Origin: Endomychus coccineus
Taxonomy: Eukaryota; Arthropoda; Insecta; Coleoptera; Endomychidae
NCBI GenBank assembly: GCA_958510875.1
Contig: OY294067.1
Coordinates: 142,887,546 to 142,951,545 of the forward strand
Reading direction: 5' to 3'
Length of the DNA stretch: 64,000 bases
The position numbers were made by a program, and so were the translations under genes. This document shows, piece after piece, positions 34,897-46,420 of the stretch (the stretch's first letter is position 1; every line of letters begins with the position of its first letter). The notes beneath the pieces are model-generated. The model was not told the DNA's origin. It worked only from the letters and a program-made list of their open reading frames with translations, and did no database searches.

Positions 34897-35061
34897 ATGG
34901 AGTAAGTACCTAAGCTAAAATAGTTTCTGCTTTCACCTGAAATATTTGAAGAAAGATATTGAAATTTTATTTTCAGCTTCAAGTCTATATTATTAAATCA
35001 TACTGTGATGTTGAAGAGAGCATTATTATTCATGGAATGAAAGACTCAAAATATCCGGTTA
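34897..35061 (+). other. Candidate first exon, 75-nt intron, second exon
   Basis: ATGGA is followed by a strong donor GTAAGT (34902). A pyrimidine-containing acceptor TTTATTTTCAG ends at 34976. The next stretch (34977-35061) is free of stops in two frames; the frame with YIIKSYCDVEES and HGMKDSKYP looks protein-like, but the ATG frame after this splice meets a stop after about 20 codons. It is then cut by the Harbinger-like insertion. Could be a host exon or chance. Confidence 0.25.
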
Positions 35062-35756
35062 GGGGCGGCTCATTAATTACGTAAGGATGATTTCGGTATT
35101 TTTATACACCGCCCTCCTCCTCCCATGTAAGAGTACGTAAGATTCATCAGACCCCCCCCTTACATGGAACGTAAGCGTAAGAATTGGTTGACCCCCCCCC
35201 CCCTTCAAATGAAGAATTTACCTATCAGGAAACGTATTATTATCATGATATATACACATCATTGAGTAGACTTCAGCAGTGAATTGTTCGCTATGTTCTG
35301 AGTTGCTTTCAGGTTCAAGTTTCCGATGCGTTTTTCAATGTGCTTGTCAAATTCGTCATTTTCTGGGAACTGTTTCTTTGCCACAGTCCACTCTCCGCTA
35401 GTTTTCCGTTGGACGAGTTCTTTAGAATTGTGAGGGTTCGCCCTCAAATGAGCATTGTGAAACTTCACGTACAGATCGCCTCTTTCCGACATATTCACTG
35501 TTGTACGGTAAGGTAAGCATATTGCATCACTAAACCGACTAACCTGCGGCGAATTGTATTTGACGGGTATTTTGGTAAAAGTCGATGAAATAGAGCGCTA
35601 ACTTACTGTCTGGAGATAGCGGATCCTACTTTATCTCCAAATACGCAGCACCTAAGAAACAACTTAACCTAAATCATTAGGATAAATTGCGGTATTTGCA
35701 GCTTTCCACTCACGTAAGAATTGTTGCAAGCAACAACGTAATTAATGGATGGTTCC
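35062..35756. mobile_element. PIF/Harbinger-like insertion with TTA target duplication
   Basis: The left end GGGGCGGCTCATTAATTACG and the inverted right end (GGAACCATCCATTAATTACG) match over CATTAATTACGT. A TTA flanks both sides (35059-35061 and 35757-35759), the 3-bp target duplication usual for Harbinger. C-rich tracts at 35147 and 35192 and TACGTAAG motifs are typical of a common insect repeat of this kind. No transposase is present. Confidence 0.55.
35259..35498 (-). CDS. 79-codon ORF inside the Harbinger-like element
   Basis: ATG-initiated frame with a protein-like composition (SERGDLYVKFHNAHLR, EWTVAKKQFPENDEFDKHIE) and higher GC than its surroundings. It is wholly inside the terminal inverted repeats. 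I do not recognise the family; it has no signal peptide, membrane segment or zinc-binding pattern. It may be a small element-encoded protein or a captured exon. Confidence 0.4.
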   Translation of the reverse strand: MNMSERGDLYVKFHNAHLRANPHNSKELVQRKTSGEWTVAKKQFPENDEFDKHIEKRIGNLNLKATQNIANNSLLKSTQ

Positions 35757-35904
35757 TTATCAAAAATATTCAATTGAACGCACGATTTCGAAATTTACTT
35801 ATATTATTTCGGTGACATTAATTTAGTAGCAGGAATTCAATTTTCCAACAAATATTGTCATATTTGGGAGATACAAGATCCAAGCTGGAAGATTATCTTT
35901 CACA

Positions 35905-36240
35905 TTGTTTATCTTGGATCATGTGGGAGTGTATTTCCTTTTCTGTTGCATACTCATGTAAAGGATAATACAGATGTAGCAAAATTTTGTTTAACATACT
36001 ATGAAATGAAGAGCTTACTTCATCACTTTTTAGTTGAACGAAAACCAAGTGGAAATTAAAAGAAAATATTTTTAACAACATTAATATCGGTCACATCTTG
36101 AATACATTTTACTAGAGGTTCATAGTTGATGAGAAATAAGACTTCTGATAACTAATAGTTTCAAATACAGGTATTACAATAAATCTTTAGAAAAGGCTTT
36201 AAATTGATATCATTTATTTGTATAATATTTGCTGTTGTGA
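35905..36240 (+). repeat. Dispersed direct repeat, copy 1
   Basis: Aligns with 41325-41690: TATCTTGGATC, TTTCTGTTGCAT, an ATACTATG-AA block, AAAGAAAATAT, TCGGT.ACATCTTG, TTTAC.A.AGGTTCATA, and GATATCATTTATTT at the end. Moderate divergence with several indels. No coding potential recognised. Confidence 0.65.
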
Positions 36241-36243
36241 ATA

Positions 36244-36600
36244 TCAAAATTGTCCTTCTAACTTGAGGTTATTGAAACAACAACAATCATCAACAATTTT
36301 ATTGAATGAAAAACCAAAATTCCCTGTTTATAAGTGAATTTACGTTCTCTTAAAGTTTGTCAAATAACGTTCGCTCAAAATTCATTAAAATATATAGGTG
36401 TCAGAACTCAAAAATAGATAAAATCATTTTCTTCGCAGAACAAAGATGATTAAAATCAGAAATCAGTAACAAATATTAGCTAGATCACTTACAACGTTCG
36501 ACTTATAGCTTGCATTCAAAACTTGCTTTTGAAGCAGCATCATATGAATTCGAGTCATGTTATTCTAAATTGTTAACCACATAATGTGTAATATTAATTT
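36244..36600. other. No recognised feature
   Basis: AT-rich, no motif seen. Confidence 0.45.
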
Positions 36601-36606
36601 CAAAGG

Positions 36607-37190
36607 AAATGAGTTTGTTACATAAAAGTGTAAATTTTGCAATTGATTCTAATAAATTACCGACAGAGGAATTAATGATATTGAAAAAACGATTTGGTCC
36701 CTAAGCTTCCAAGGTGAAGCAGTTATCCGTAACAAGTGCAAGACAATTCTTGAACGTTCGAATAAATCATATAAAAAAAAACATCCAATAACTTTAATAA
36801 TATCTGTAAATCATTGAAAAGAAAATACTGTTAAAACTGGAAAGCGAATGAGGGGAAAACCTCCGTGATTATGGCCAAAGAGGATTATCACAATTCAGTA
36901 AATACTAGATGATGGATGGATGATGATGAACAGATTACCATGAAACACTTATTCAAATGCGATAAACTAGGCAATAATACATTTAAATCGTTTACAGTTT
37001 TAATCTCCGATAATTTAAAATACAGAGTTATATTTTCAAATCCTAATCTTCCTAAGCTATATTGTTTATCTAATATTCATAAACCGGGAGATTTCATGAG
37101 ACAAATCATTAATTGTCCTACGTGCGAGATAGCAAAATGGTTAGCTAACGAATTTAGCAGCTTCCATGCCGCACCAGTTTGTCTGTGAAA
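36607..37190 (+). pseudogene. Penelope-like element remnant, N-terminal half (PLE-7)
   Basis: Fragments in the same order as the PLE-1 protein: INDIEKTIWSL with RNKCKTILERSNKSYKK (compare its pre-RT region), GKTSVIMAKEDYHNSV, and then PKLYCLSNIHKPG with IAKWLANEFSS (compare PKIYGLPKLHKP...LSKYLAN). It stops before the catalytic motifs. Frameshifts are present. A 90-codon ORF at 36916-37188 covers the last part. Confidence 0.6.
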
Positions 37191-37790
37191 AATTATTTGG
37201 AACAAAATTATATCACTTTTAACAAAAACAGCTATGAACAAATAAGCGTATGCGCAATGTGCAATTGATCAATAATCTAATTTCTAAACAAAAAAGGTAA
37301 TTGGAACGTAACCAACTAACTAAATTAGAATCATTATTACTTCCAAATAAATGAACAATATAATAAGTGAGTCCATTTATAATTCATCATTGTGTAGGAG
37401 CATCTGAATATTAAAAATAAGCAAATAAATAAACATTCAATCAATAGTTGTATATTAGATTAAGAAAATTGTGAGGTTAAACATTGTAAACATAGAAAAT
37501 TTTGAAAGCATAAAGTAAACATTATAAACATAGACAGATTTAACAATAACTTATGAGGTAATATCAATAAATAGATAAGCAGAATTTTAACATTTTGAAT
37601 AAAGTTTTATTTCATTCCATATAATATCAATCAATCAGAGTAGAATAAATTCATAAAAAGGAAAGAGCTAGTCGGAGGAAGGAAAATTTCATTACAAATA
37701 TAATTCATAAAAATCAAAACTCAGTAAAAGCTTAGTTAATAACTGTCACCACAACGTGTGGGAATCAAAGCTAAGTAGAGCTATTATAAC
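37191..37790. other. No recognised feature
   Basis: AT-rich; a repeated AACATTATAAACATAGA-like phrase occurs near 37475 and 37520, but nothing more. Confidence 0.4.
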
Positions 37791-37799
37791 AATACATAT

Positions 37800-38588
37800 G
37801 CCTTAAATGGCCAAAAATGGGCTTATCTTATGAAACAAGTTATACCACGCTATACTATATGGAATAGCCTTTCATTTGAGTCCAAGTAGAGTACTCTGCG
37901 ATTTGTTGGCCATATTTGAGGGCATCTTCAAAATTTTGGCCAAATCTCCCAAATTTGGATTTTCATCAAAACTGTTAGATATCTTAACTTCATCTTTGGG
38001 TCACTTATTGTGATCAACATGATCCACTTTGACACCAGATTTCATCCGATTTGGTGGAGATTGACCAAAATAGCCCAATTTTAATTTTTATCCCGAAAAA
38101 ATCTTACTAATTAATCAAAATTTATTCAAACGTTAGAACAAGTAACAAAACCGAAAAATTGACCATGTTTTTCAACATAAAAGTTAATTTTTCTCGTAAA
38201 CGATCAACTTTAGAGCTTATGACCAATGGTACCTTTTTTGTGTAGAAAACGTTGGCGGTTCAAATGTACTTTTTTCATTGGAGTAGAAGTTGGGGAGAAA
38301 AACACCAACTACCCCTTCAAAATCTTCACCAATTATGACTAAAAAAAATAAAATTTTCATCTCACAGAACATGGTTTACCATGAGTATAAAATGCTTGCG
38401 GAAGCTGTTTTCTGTACGATAAACGGTTCCGGAGATATTCGCAAAAAACGAAATTTTTTTATCAATTTCAACACTCTGTATCTCAAAAACTAAGCGTCTC
38501 TGCATATATGTTATTGACAATTTTTTGCTCAAAATCAAATTTTATATCGTCTGTCAAATTTCCCGGTTAAAATCTGAGACACCCTGTA
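37800..38588 (-). repeat. Insect-type dispersed repeat ending at ACAGGGTGTCTCAGA
   Basis: Read on the minus strand from 38588 it starts TACAGGGTGTCTCAGATTTT and continues with long A/T runs and a TATCTCCGGAACCGTTTA phrase. Termini of the form ACAGGGTGT with this kind of interior are very common in insect genomes. I cannot assign a superfamily, and its far end is not clear. Confidence 0.45.
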
Positions 38589-38606
38589 TACAGGGTGTCT
38601 CAGATT
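38571..38606. repeat. Perfect 36-bp palindrome, two repeat ends head to head
   Basis: The 18-base half ending CACCCTGTA is followed by its exact reverse complement starting TACAGGGTG. It reads as two ACAGGGTGTCTCAG termini meeting, one facing left (above) and one facing right into 38589 onward. Confidence 0.85.
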
Positions 38607-39360
38607 ACAACCTGTATCAAATTTTTAGGAACCTCGCCTCATTTTTCCGTAGAATGACTCCACTATTGGGATATATTGAATTAATAACCAGAGAAACACT
38701 GTTGTCATGATGATAAAATCCGAATTTTTTCTTAGGCCGATCACTATACTTCCCTAACACTACGTTTAGTCAGGGATGTCACTGAGGAGAACCATTGGTA
38801 AAGGATATCAGGTTTTAATAACATACTATTTCCATTCAGTTTTGAGATCATAAGTTATATGTAGCCATCTTTTAGAGAAGGACAAATTAGTATAATGCGT
38901 AGAATAATTTCATAAATCTCGAGGAGACAGAACTAAGAAGCTGATGTTACATAAGCTACTCTGCAACACATATTGACAGGAACAATGATGAATAAAGCTC
39001 GGATTTATAAGCAACAACAATTTAAGAAGAAGGCACTTATATACTCGAAGATTCTCATTGAAAACGGCAGAAATCTCAACATATAGGCGAAATAGGCAGA
39101 ACACCTCAAGCACCATACTTACTTGATTATTAATAATGAGTTATTATTTATTATACAAAGTGAATTAACTCAACACAAATGTATTTGCACAACATAATCT
39201 TAATAACATAATAACTAAATAATTATTAACTAATAACCACTTAAAATTTTATTATTAATAACATATAATAAAGATTCTTGACCCAGGTATGAATTATATG
39301 TAAATATAATTAAAATTAAGAAATTAAAATATAGTAAAAACAGGTCACATTAACACCTAT
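38607..39360. other. Repeat interior and AT-rich DNA
   Basis: The right-facing terminus runs into ACAACCTGTATCAAATTTTT and beyond without a recognisable gene. Confidence 0.4.
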
Positions 39361-39363
39361 GAT

Positions 39364-39819
39364 TTACATTTTCTCGTCTTTACGTACCTTCCGGTTAATA
39401 GCTACAACAACTAAGTGATTTTCTATAGTTTCTATTTTGAAACTATGTCTTCTATCACTCAAAATTAATTTGTACGTTAAAAATAAACGCTTTAGTTCAG
39501 CAGATATAAACAAGAAACCTTCATTCTTCTCTAAAACATATTTAATTTTTTGAGAAATTAATTGACCATTACTTCCAGGTGCTGATTCACTTTATGACTT
39601 TAAATCATCTATTAATTTAACTGACTCACATAATTAACATTTTGTTTTTCTAATAAGGTAATTAGGATGATTAACTTTATACGGAGGAATGTAGGATGCA
39701 ATCATCATCTGGCATAAACCAAATTCAAATGTTCCTCCTTTTTTTTTTGAAATGCTTAAACTATCCCCCAGAGATGTTTGGATTAACTCAGAGGAATTTA
39801 GTTTCACAATGCTGGTCAA
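39364..39819 (-). pseudogene. Decayed gene of unknown family
   Basis: A single minus-strand frame reads about 150 residues with only two TAA interruptions (near 39634 and 39589). Protein-like segments include KKKGGTFEFGLCQMMIASYI, PPYKVNHPNYLIRKTKC, KIKYVLEKNEGFLFISAELK and FKIETIENHLVVVAINRKVR, ending with TAA at 39364. There is no ATG at the 5' end: a stop directly precedes 39819, so the start is lost or lies in another exon. I do not recognise the family. It is more gene-like than the neighbouring ORFs and may be a captured or viral-type gene or an element protein; this is not resolved. Confidence 0.5.
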
Positions 39820-39908
39820 TTAAGTACTCTTTAATACTGAAATCCGAGAATTTAAAAAAATAACAATAATTAGAGTTTTAATATCACTCTGGAGTTTAGT
39901 TATAGGGT

Positions 39909-39911
<3 letters not shown>

Positions 39912-39974
<63 letters not shown>
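39912..39974. repeat. (GA)n microsatellite
   Basis: About 63 bp of GA dinucleotide followed by an A run. Confidence 0.95.
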
Positions 39975-39978
<4 letters not shown>

Positions 39979-39979
39979 A

Positions 39980-40985
39980 AAAATAACTTACCTATTTGTG
40001 CACGGTTTTTAAAAGGTGTGTTCTTTACTTTTCGGCATACCCAACAAAAATAAACTCTGATGCAGTAACTGTCTGTACAACTGATAATTGCTCATTATAA
40101 AAAAGCTGAAGGTTAGGGATTTCTCAATAGTTAAGCCACAAGCCTCGATCAGGTGGATTTCTTAAAGAAATTGATAAACAAACCATCGGCATTCTATAAT
40201 TGACCCAAAATTTTATTACAGAAAGGTTTAGTAATAGAAATATGAATAACATCGTGGGTAGGTAGCATAAAATTTAATAAAAGGCACAAAAAGGCGGAAT
40301 TCATGAAGAATGGCAAAATATAAAAATACTTAGAATAAGTGAAATAGGCAAAAAAATGCAATTTGCCTATAATCCGAGCTTTAATAATGAATCATATTAC
40401 AAATACATCCCAATCGACCACCAGATATAACAGTGAAAGAAAATTATATACGTGTATCATACAGAGCGACCGATAAACTGCCACAAGAGATATCCAGTTA
40501 ACGTAGCCTTAAATACTATGGACTTTTGGAACATATTTGTACAGAGAACTTTAGTATCAAACCTTTCGGAATATGCTAAGGGTCATTCGTCATCCACTCC
40601 GTACTTGCGGAAATGGCTTATTCATTGTTTATTATTCATTTGGTCAATCATCAATATAACAAATGTAATATTTCGGAAATTCTGTTTTATTGGAAAATAT
40701 TACATACATGATTTATTAGGTGGTTATTAAATTTAAATTTCAGAATGACGAATCCAAAATAGCCTATTTTTTGGACCGAAAATGCACCAAAATTGGAAAA
40801 ATACAATTCACTACCTACATACAAATTTTTCAGAAAAATTACAGTAATCAAAAAGTTTCTGGAATAATTTTCTTAATAGAAAATATGACAACTCCTATTT
40901 TCGATAATTTCAACCTGTACACGTATAACAAACCGTAGGTAAAAATACTCTATTACTCTATTAGCAGCAAACTTTTTTCAAAAAC
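39980..40985. other. No recognised feature
   Basis: Two short plus-strand ORFs (40452-40730 and 40720-40938) overlap slightly but show no family motif. Confidence 0.4.
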
Positions 40986-40989
40986 ATGC

Positions 40990-41265
40990 TGCGCTTTATA
41001 TGTTTGCCGCTCGAACAATGAACACGCTAAATCATAAATTCAAATGAGGGTCTACAACTCAGAGTTGAAGCTGTCATGTGCGTTCCATTTTATCCCAATA
41101 CAATCAGTATTTTCCGGATAGTTCACAGGAAACGGGATGAAAAATATGTTCGGCACGTTATGTTTGCCGCTTAAAAACGAAACATGTCAAATTAACAATT
41201 CAAAAAGTTTCAATAGCTGAGGCATGTAGCTATCATATGCATTCCACTACTTCTTCTTTTTTAAT
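40990..41265 (+). repeat. Diverged tandem duplication, about 165 bp period
   Basis: TATGTTTGCCGCT, followed by AACACG/AACATG, CAAATxA, an AGxTGAxGC block and TCAT.TGC.TTCCA, occurs at 41000-41095 and again at 41160-41250. Confidence 0.6.
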
Positions 41266-41324
41266 CCCCACTGCCATTTGAAAAATTTGTATGACAAACT
41301 GAAAATTAAAAAAAGGATCAATAG

Positions 41325-41690
41325 CTATCTTGGATCCTGTGGAAATGTATGTTATTTTCTGTGGCATGCTTATATATTTATGATATTGATATGGGTAAAT
41401 TGTTTTCAAAATACTATGGAATAAAGAACTCACTTACTTCGGTAGCACACATATTCATCAATCATTGGTTCGATGAAAATTGAATGGATGTTGAAAGAAA
41501 ATATTATTATTTATTTCGGTTACATCTTGCATATATTTTACAATAGGTTCATAAGCGATATGAGAAATCAAACTTCTAATGAATAATAGTTCAAAATACA
41601 ACTATAAAAATTAAGCTTCAGAAGAAGAAGCGTATAGCTATGAATAGATATCATTTATTTATATTAAATTTGCTGTTGTAGCACTAGCAC
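41325..41690 (+). repeat. Dispersed direct repeat, copy 2
   Basis: Partner of 35905-36240 in the same orientation about 5.4 kb away. Same 3' limit (GATATCATTTATTT...TTTGCTGTTGT). Confidence 0.65.
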
Positions 41691-42625
41691 ATCAACATAA
41701 TGAATATATAACTCCACTGCCTTGAGCACTATAGATCCTTTAAACAATGCACATTGACAATAATTACGCAGAATTATTTACTTTATCAGTATGTCGAATA
41801 TCCCATGTTTCTGATGTTGCTTTTATAGCCTCATTCCACATTGATCCCTGTAGTAGTAGGTTATACTCAAATTGTGTTGAATGGGGTTAGAATGCATTTC
41901 GTTGATCATATTTTCCAGATAGCATGATTATCTGCTGAGTATTGTTATGGTTGTGGATTTTTCATTTTTATCAAGATCAACATCAGCGGTTTGAAGATGT
42001 TATAATAATGTAGGTATATCATTCCTCCTTTACCTTTATGTTATATCAGATTTCTGGGGAGTGTTTGTTGGTAGTTTATCCAATATTCACCACGAAGGTG
42101 GTGATTCTTCTAGATTCACTAAAAGTTGAAATCCAAACCAATTCAGGGAGATGTTTTGATACATTTCACCATGATGACGGATATCCTTTGTTTCCGAAGA
42201 AAATATAAATTATGCACTAGGAATGAAACCTTCTGTACAACCAGCATGAAGTACGATACACATTGCTTCATCAACATTCATCGTTTCCACAGTCTTAGTC
42301 CTAAAATCTTGCCAGGAATCACCGACAGTACCATCTTCGAAAATCGATGTCCCGTCGAGATGAACATACAGATGTATTTACATATTGATTTCTCAGTTTA
42401 ATATACTGAAGTAAAGAAAATTAGGTACATATTTCGCAATTTACATTACACGAAATATATGAACGTAGAACATAGAATTGCAATCCCGGGGAGAATAGCT
42501 TCTGTACTTTTGCAGTTTAATTCTATCAAAATTCAGATTCACGTATATATGAACTGTCAAGTAAAATCAAGAAACGTACAATTCATATCATTAACTCGGT
42601 ATAGGTCGAAAAAATAACCAAGTGT
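41691..42625. other. No recognised feature
   Basis: AT-rich; a 91-codon plus ORF at 42126 has no motif. Confidence 0.4.
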
Positions 42626-42629
42626 GACT

Positions 42630-42995
42630 TCATAGGATAGAATTTGCGTCATTGAATTCGTAATCAGCTGCCTCGAAAACTGAATAGATGACATTTCCTT
42701 CAGAAGAATCCAATAATCTCGTTAATGTAATCACACTTCCACTACCTATATTCTCATTTCCTGTTCGCCATATTAAATTTTCGTTTTTTTTGACTTCTGA
42801 TTTGTAATTAGCGACATCGGAAATCCTTGACCCTTTGAGACTTAGTTCAGAAACCCTATTCTTCTCATATATACCAACTTCGTGGAATGTTGCAAAGCTA
42901 TCCTCAGTATCACTTGATTCGCTAGTATTTTCATCATATTCATCACTGCAGATTTGGATAGAGGTCAAACACGAACGACACGTTACTATTGTCAC
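42630..42995 (-). CDS. 121-codon ORF of unknown function
   Basis: ATG-initiated, with CRSCLTSIQIC near the start followed by an acidic Ser/Asp/Glu stretch (SDEYDENTSESSDTEDS) and a C-terminal half without motifs. The Cys pattern and acidic run recall the start of an arthropod ZAD-type zinc-finger protein, but the rest of that domain is not seen. It could equally be chance or one exon of a larger gene. Confidence 0.3.
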   Translation of the reverse strand: MTIVTCRSCLTSIQICSDEYDENTSESSDTEDSFATFHEVGIYEKNRVSELSLKGSRISDVANYKSEVKKNENLIWRTGNENIGSGSVITLTRLLDSSEGNVIYSVFEAADYEFNDANSIL

Positions 42996-42999
42996 TCAT

Positions 43000-43830
43000 T
43001 TTATATAATTATGGTAATAAATTAGCTACACAGACAAAGCTCCTCTCAATATATTACAGTACGAAAACTTACTAATGCAATTTCTTGAAGAGACTACATA
43101 AAGGAATCGACAAGATATCCGTAGCAGATGTGGTCAATTTCATTCTAAGTATATTTTTGCATGTACCAATAACTCGGGATAGCTGGATAATACATCAAGA
43201 TTCAGTTTATTTTCCAGAATACAATTTTTTGCCATATCTTGCACCACTTTCACACAACGGTCAATTTGCCATTTTGCCATCATTGGCGAAATGTGTATCA
43301 AGAGGTTGAGGTAACATTTTTCGTTAATATAACAGTGTTTCCGAAATATAACATTTTTTATGTCTAATTTAGAATAATTGGCCAATTTGTCAATTACGTA
43401 ATATGCCATTGCGGCAAATACGGAGTAGATGACGAATGATTCTTATTGTGTCCCAAAAGATTTGCGGGAGGTTTCAGACCTGTACAATGATATTCTAAAA
43501 CGAAATACTTGTTTGACTGGACTGAAATTCCAGGCATTCACGTAATATAGCAATCAGACATCAGGAACATTTTCGATCTTTTAGACTCAATGAAAACAGA
43601 TTCATTTTCAGAAAATTCTATAGTTTCACCTTATCTTCCGTCTTAAGATGGCGTAATGATGCTAAGATCCGAGTAAAGGAAGTAATATCATTAACATAGT
43701 AGTGTTCAATTTTAAAATATAGATTCATCTTTCTCTATTCGTATTTCATAAATAGGACTCACCCTTCCATATTCAAATAATATTGAAAATTCGCATAATC
43801 GGAGTAAATGTTCTAAACTATAGAAACCAT
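43000..43830. other. No recognised feature
   Basis: Overlapping ORFs on both strands around 43085-43409 have no motif. Confidence 0.4.
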
Positions 43831-43834
43831 ATAT

Positions 43835-45101
43835 AGTCCAGTAAATGAAGTCCAAAATCGACCTGAATATTTAAATTTTTTTGTTATTAGTCGATTTTGA
43901 TCTGTGAGGGCTCATTTTTATCGTAATGATGTCTAGAACAAAGTGCGGGGGTTTATTTTTCTAACTAATTGTTTATATTGTTAATAAGCAATAATTAGTG
44001 TTAAACAAATGCGTGTCTCAGAGCATTATAAGAAAAAATTAGAAAGTACAGGTTTTGAGCAAGTAATTTATTATTCTCAAGTGTTAAAGTGATAAACAAA
44101 GGTTCACAAAGCTTACTCAATGTTCTTAACCAATTTGTTTAACAAATAAACGAAAAAATTAAATTAGTTCTGGTTATGCGATATTGGACTCGATTTCGGA
44201 TATTTTTAACTCGATGAACACGAATTCGGTGATATAATTGCAATAAATTGCTTAGTTCATTCGTTAATAAACAATTTGTTAATTAACAAATAAACGAAAA
44301 AATGAAATTAGGTCTGGTTATGCGATATTGGACTCGATTCCGGATATATTTAACTCGATGAACACGAATTCAGTAATATAATTGCAATAAATTGCTTAGT
44401 TCATTCGTTTCTAAACAATTTGTTAATTAACAAATAAACGAAAAAATGAAATTAGGTCTGGTTATGCGATATTGGACTCGATTTCGGATATTTTTAACTC
44501 GATGAACACGAATTTGGTGATTCAATGATCGCAATAAATTGTTTATTTCATTGGTTAATAAACAATTTGTTAATTAACAAATTGTTTATATTACCGAATT
44601 CGTGGTCATCGTGTCCAAAATCGCATAGCCAGACCTGATTTCATTTTTTCGTTTATTTGTTACTTAACAAATTGTTTATTAACAAATGAAATAAACAAGT
44701 TATTGCAATTATATCACCGAATTCGTGTTCATCAAGTTAAAAATATCCGAAATCGGGTCCAATATCGCTAACCATCTAATTTCATTTTTTCGTTAATTTG
44801 TTAATTAACAAATTGTTTATGAACATTGAGTAAGCTTTGTGAACCCTTGTTTATTACTTTAACACTTGAAAATATTCAATTACTTGCTTAAAACCTGTAC
44901 TTTTAATTGTTTTCTTATAATGCTCTGAGACACGCATTTGTTTAACACTAATTATTGTTTATTAACAATATAAACAATCAGTGAGAAAAATAAGCCCCCG
45001 CACTTTGTTCTAGACATCATTACGAAGAAAATGAGCCCTCACTGATCAAAATCGGCTGATGACAAAAAAATTTAAATATTAATACCTTCATTTACTGGAC
45101 T
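43835..45101. mobile_element. Fold-back DNA element with long inverted repeats
   Basis: Ends AGTCCAGTAAATGAAG and its exact inverse delimit 1267 bp. The inverted arms extend for about 300 bp with mismatches, including CAAAGTGCGGG, ACACTAATTATTG and AAGCTTACTCAATGTTC blocks. The centre holds three tandem units of 143-145 bp on the left (AACGAAAAAATGAAATTAGG repeated near 44151, 44294 and 44439) and inverted copies on the right. No transposase. Flanking TA on both sides (43834-43835, 45101-45102) fits a TA target; an AG...CT reading with 6-bp target is less well supported. Confidence 0.7.
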
Positions 45102-46310
45102 AATAATCAGTATGACAAATAACGGTAGCAAAATTCTTAAGATGCTAGACTATCCACTTCTAGGTATTACAGCAATATTTCGATGATTCGATATCATGAA
45201 TTCCCCCTGTAATTCACTTCATTGTATCTTCCTCGTATATCTATGAATTGAAGTTTCTTGATTAAATTGGTTAATTCACCCTACTATCTCATTTCAGGGT
45301 AGATACAGTTTCGTCCGACAGTATTACTTACTGAGGAAATCCCAAGAAACTCTCTACCTGAATATATAAGTTATATAGTTTTGTTCTTGTTCTCTTATGG
45401 ATTCAGTTAATGTTATCAATATAAGATAAGCTTGTAGGGAAATGAACCACTAAGTAATTCGTGTTACTTCGTAATTGTAGCTTTTAACTCAGTTTACATA
45501 TTATGTCTATGATAATAGCTGCATTGCAGCCATGAAGTGTTTTAGATAGGTTATAAATCAAGTTGAAAGAGGTTCATTGTAAACTAAATTATATAACATC
45601 ACATTCCGCAGTCGTAGCTGCCTTATGAGTTTAAACTAACTGCACCCAAAAATAAAATTACAAATAACATATTAGCCTAGAATTGGCGCTTGGAGATAAT
45701 TATGATGTTAATATTCTCTCCATTGCCTCGCTTGGGATTTCCCAAATTATGGTTAACAACACATTCCTCTACCCATTTGAACCTCGAACGAAGGTATACA
45801 TTTGAAATATCATTGACCGGACGGAAATGTTTAACCTAATTTAGGGCAAAAGAGATTACGGGTGAAAGCACAATTGCAGCTGATTCCAACTATTCAATCT
45901 CGGTTTTCTACATATGCAAATCGCAGCACCATTTGTTGTTTTCAGTTATTATTTGATAATGAATATCATCAGATCTTCTATGTTTCAATACATAATATGA
46001 TTTTTCATGAACATGACATGCTAGTGATAAAAACGAAGTATAAGTGTCTCATTTTGTCAATAAAGAAGATGATTCTGGATCTTATTTTATAGCGTTGTCG
46101 TACTTGGCGCGTCGCATAAATACAACTTATCAACCAACGCAATGATATATACATGGGAAACCAAAAGCGGCAATAATCAGCATTATACATATAGCCAGAA
46201 AATTCCTAAGAACTCGCTAGTTATGATTGAAATTGAGCAGAAATGAAAGCTTTAAGATAATTCAATAAATATAAGACATGACATAATATGTTGGTAGGAA
46301 CTGGAGGAAT
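45102..46310. other. No recognised feature
   Basis: AT-rich; short overlapping ORFs without motifs. Confidence 0.4.
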
Positions 46311-46313
46311 CCA

Positions 46314-46420
46314 CGTCAATTCATCGGGCGACAATTCAGCGCATGACAACTCGTAGCCGACAATTCACCGCAGCGAGATTTCATCGCTACGACAATTCAT
46401 CGCAACGATAATTTACTGGT
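46314..46420. repeat. Short interspersed motif cluster, CGACAATTCA.CGC
   Basis: GACAATTCA or close variants recur about five times in about 100 bp, each followed by CGC or GC (near 46330, 46358, 46391 and others). It resembles a minisatellite-like repeat common in insects; not coding. Confidence 0.5.
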
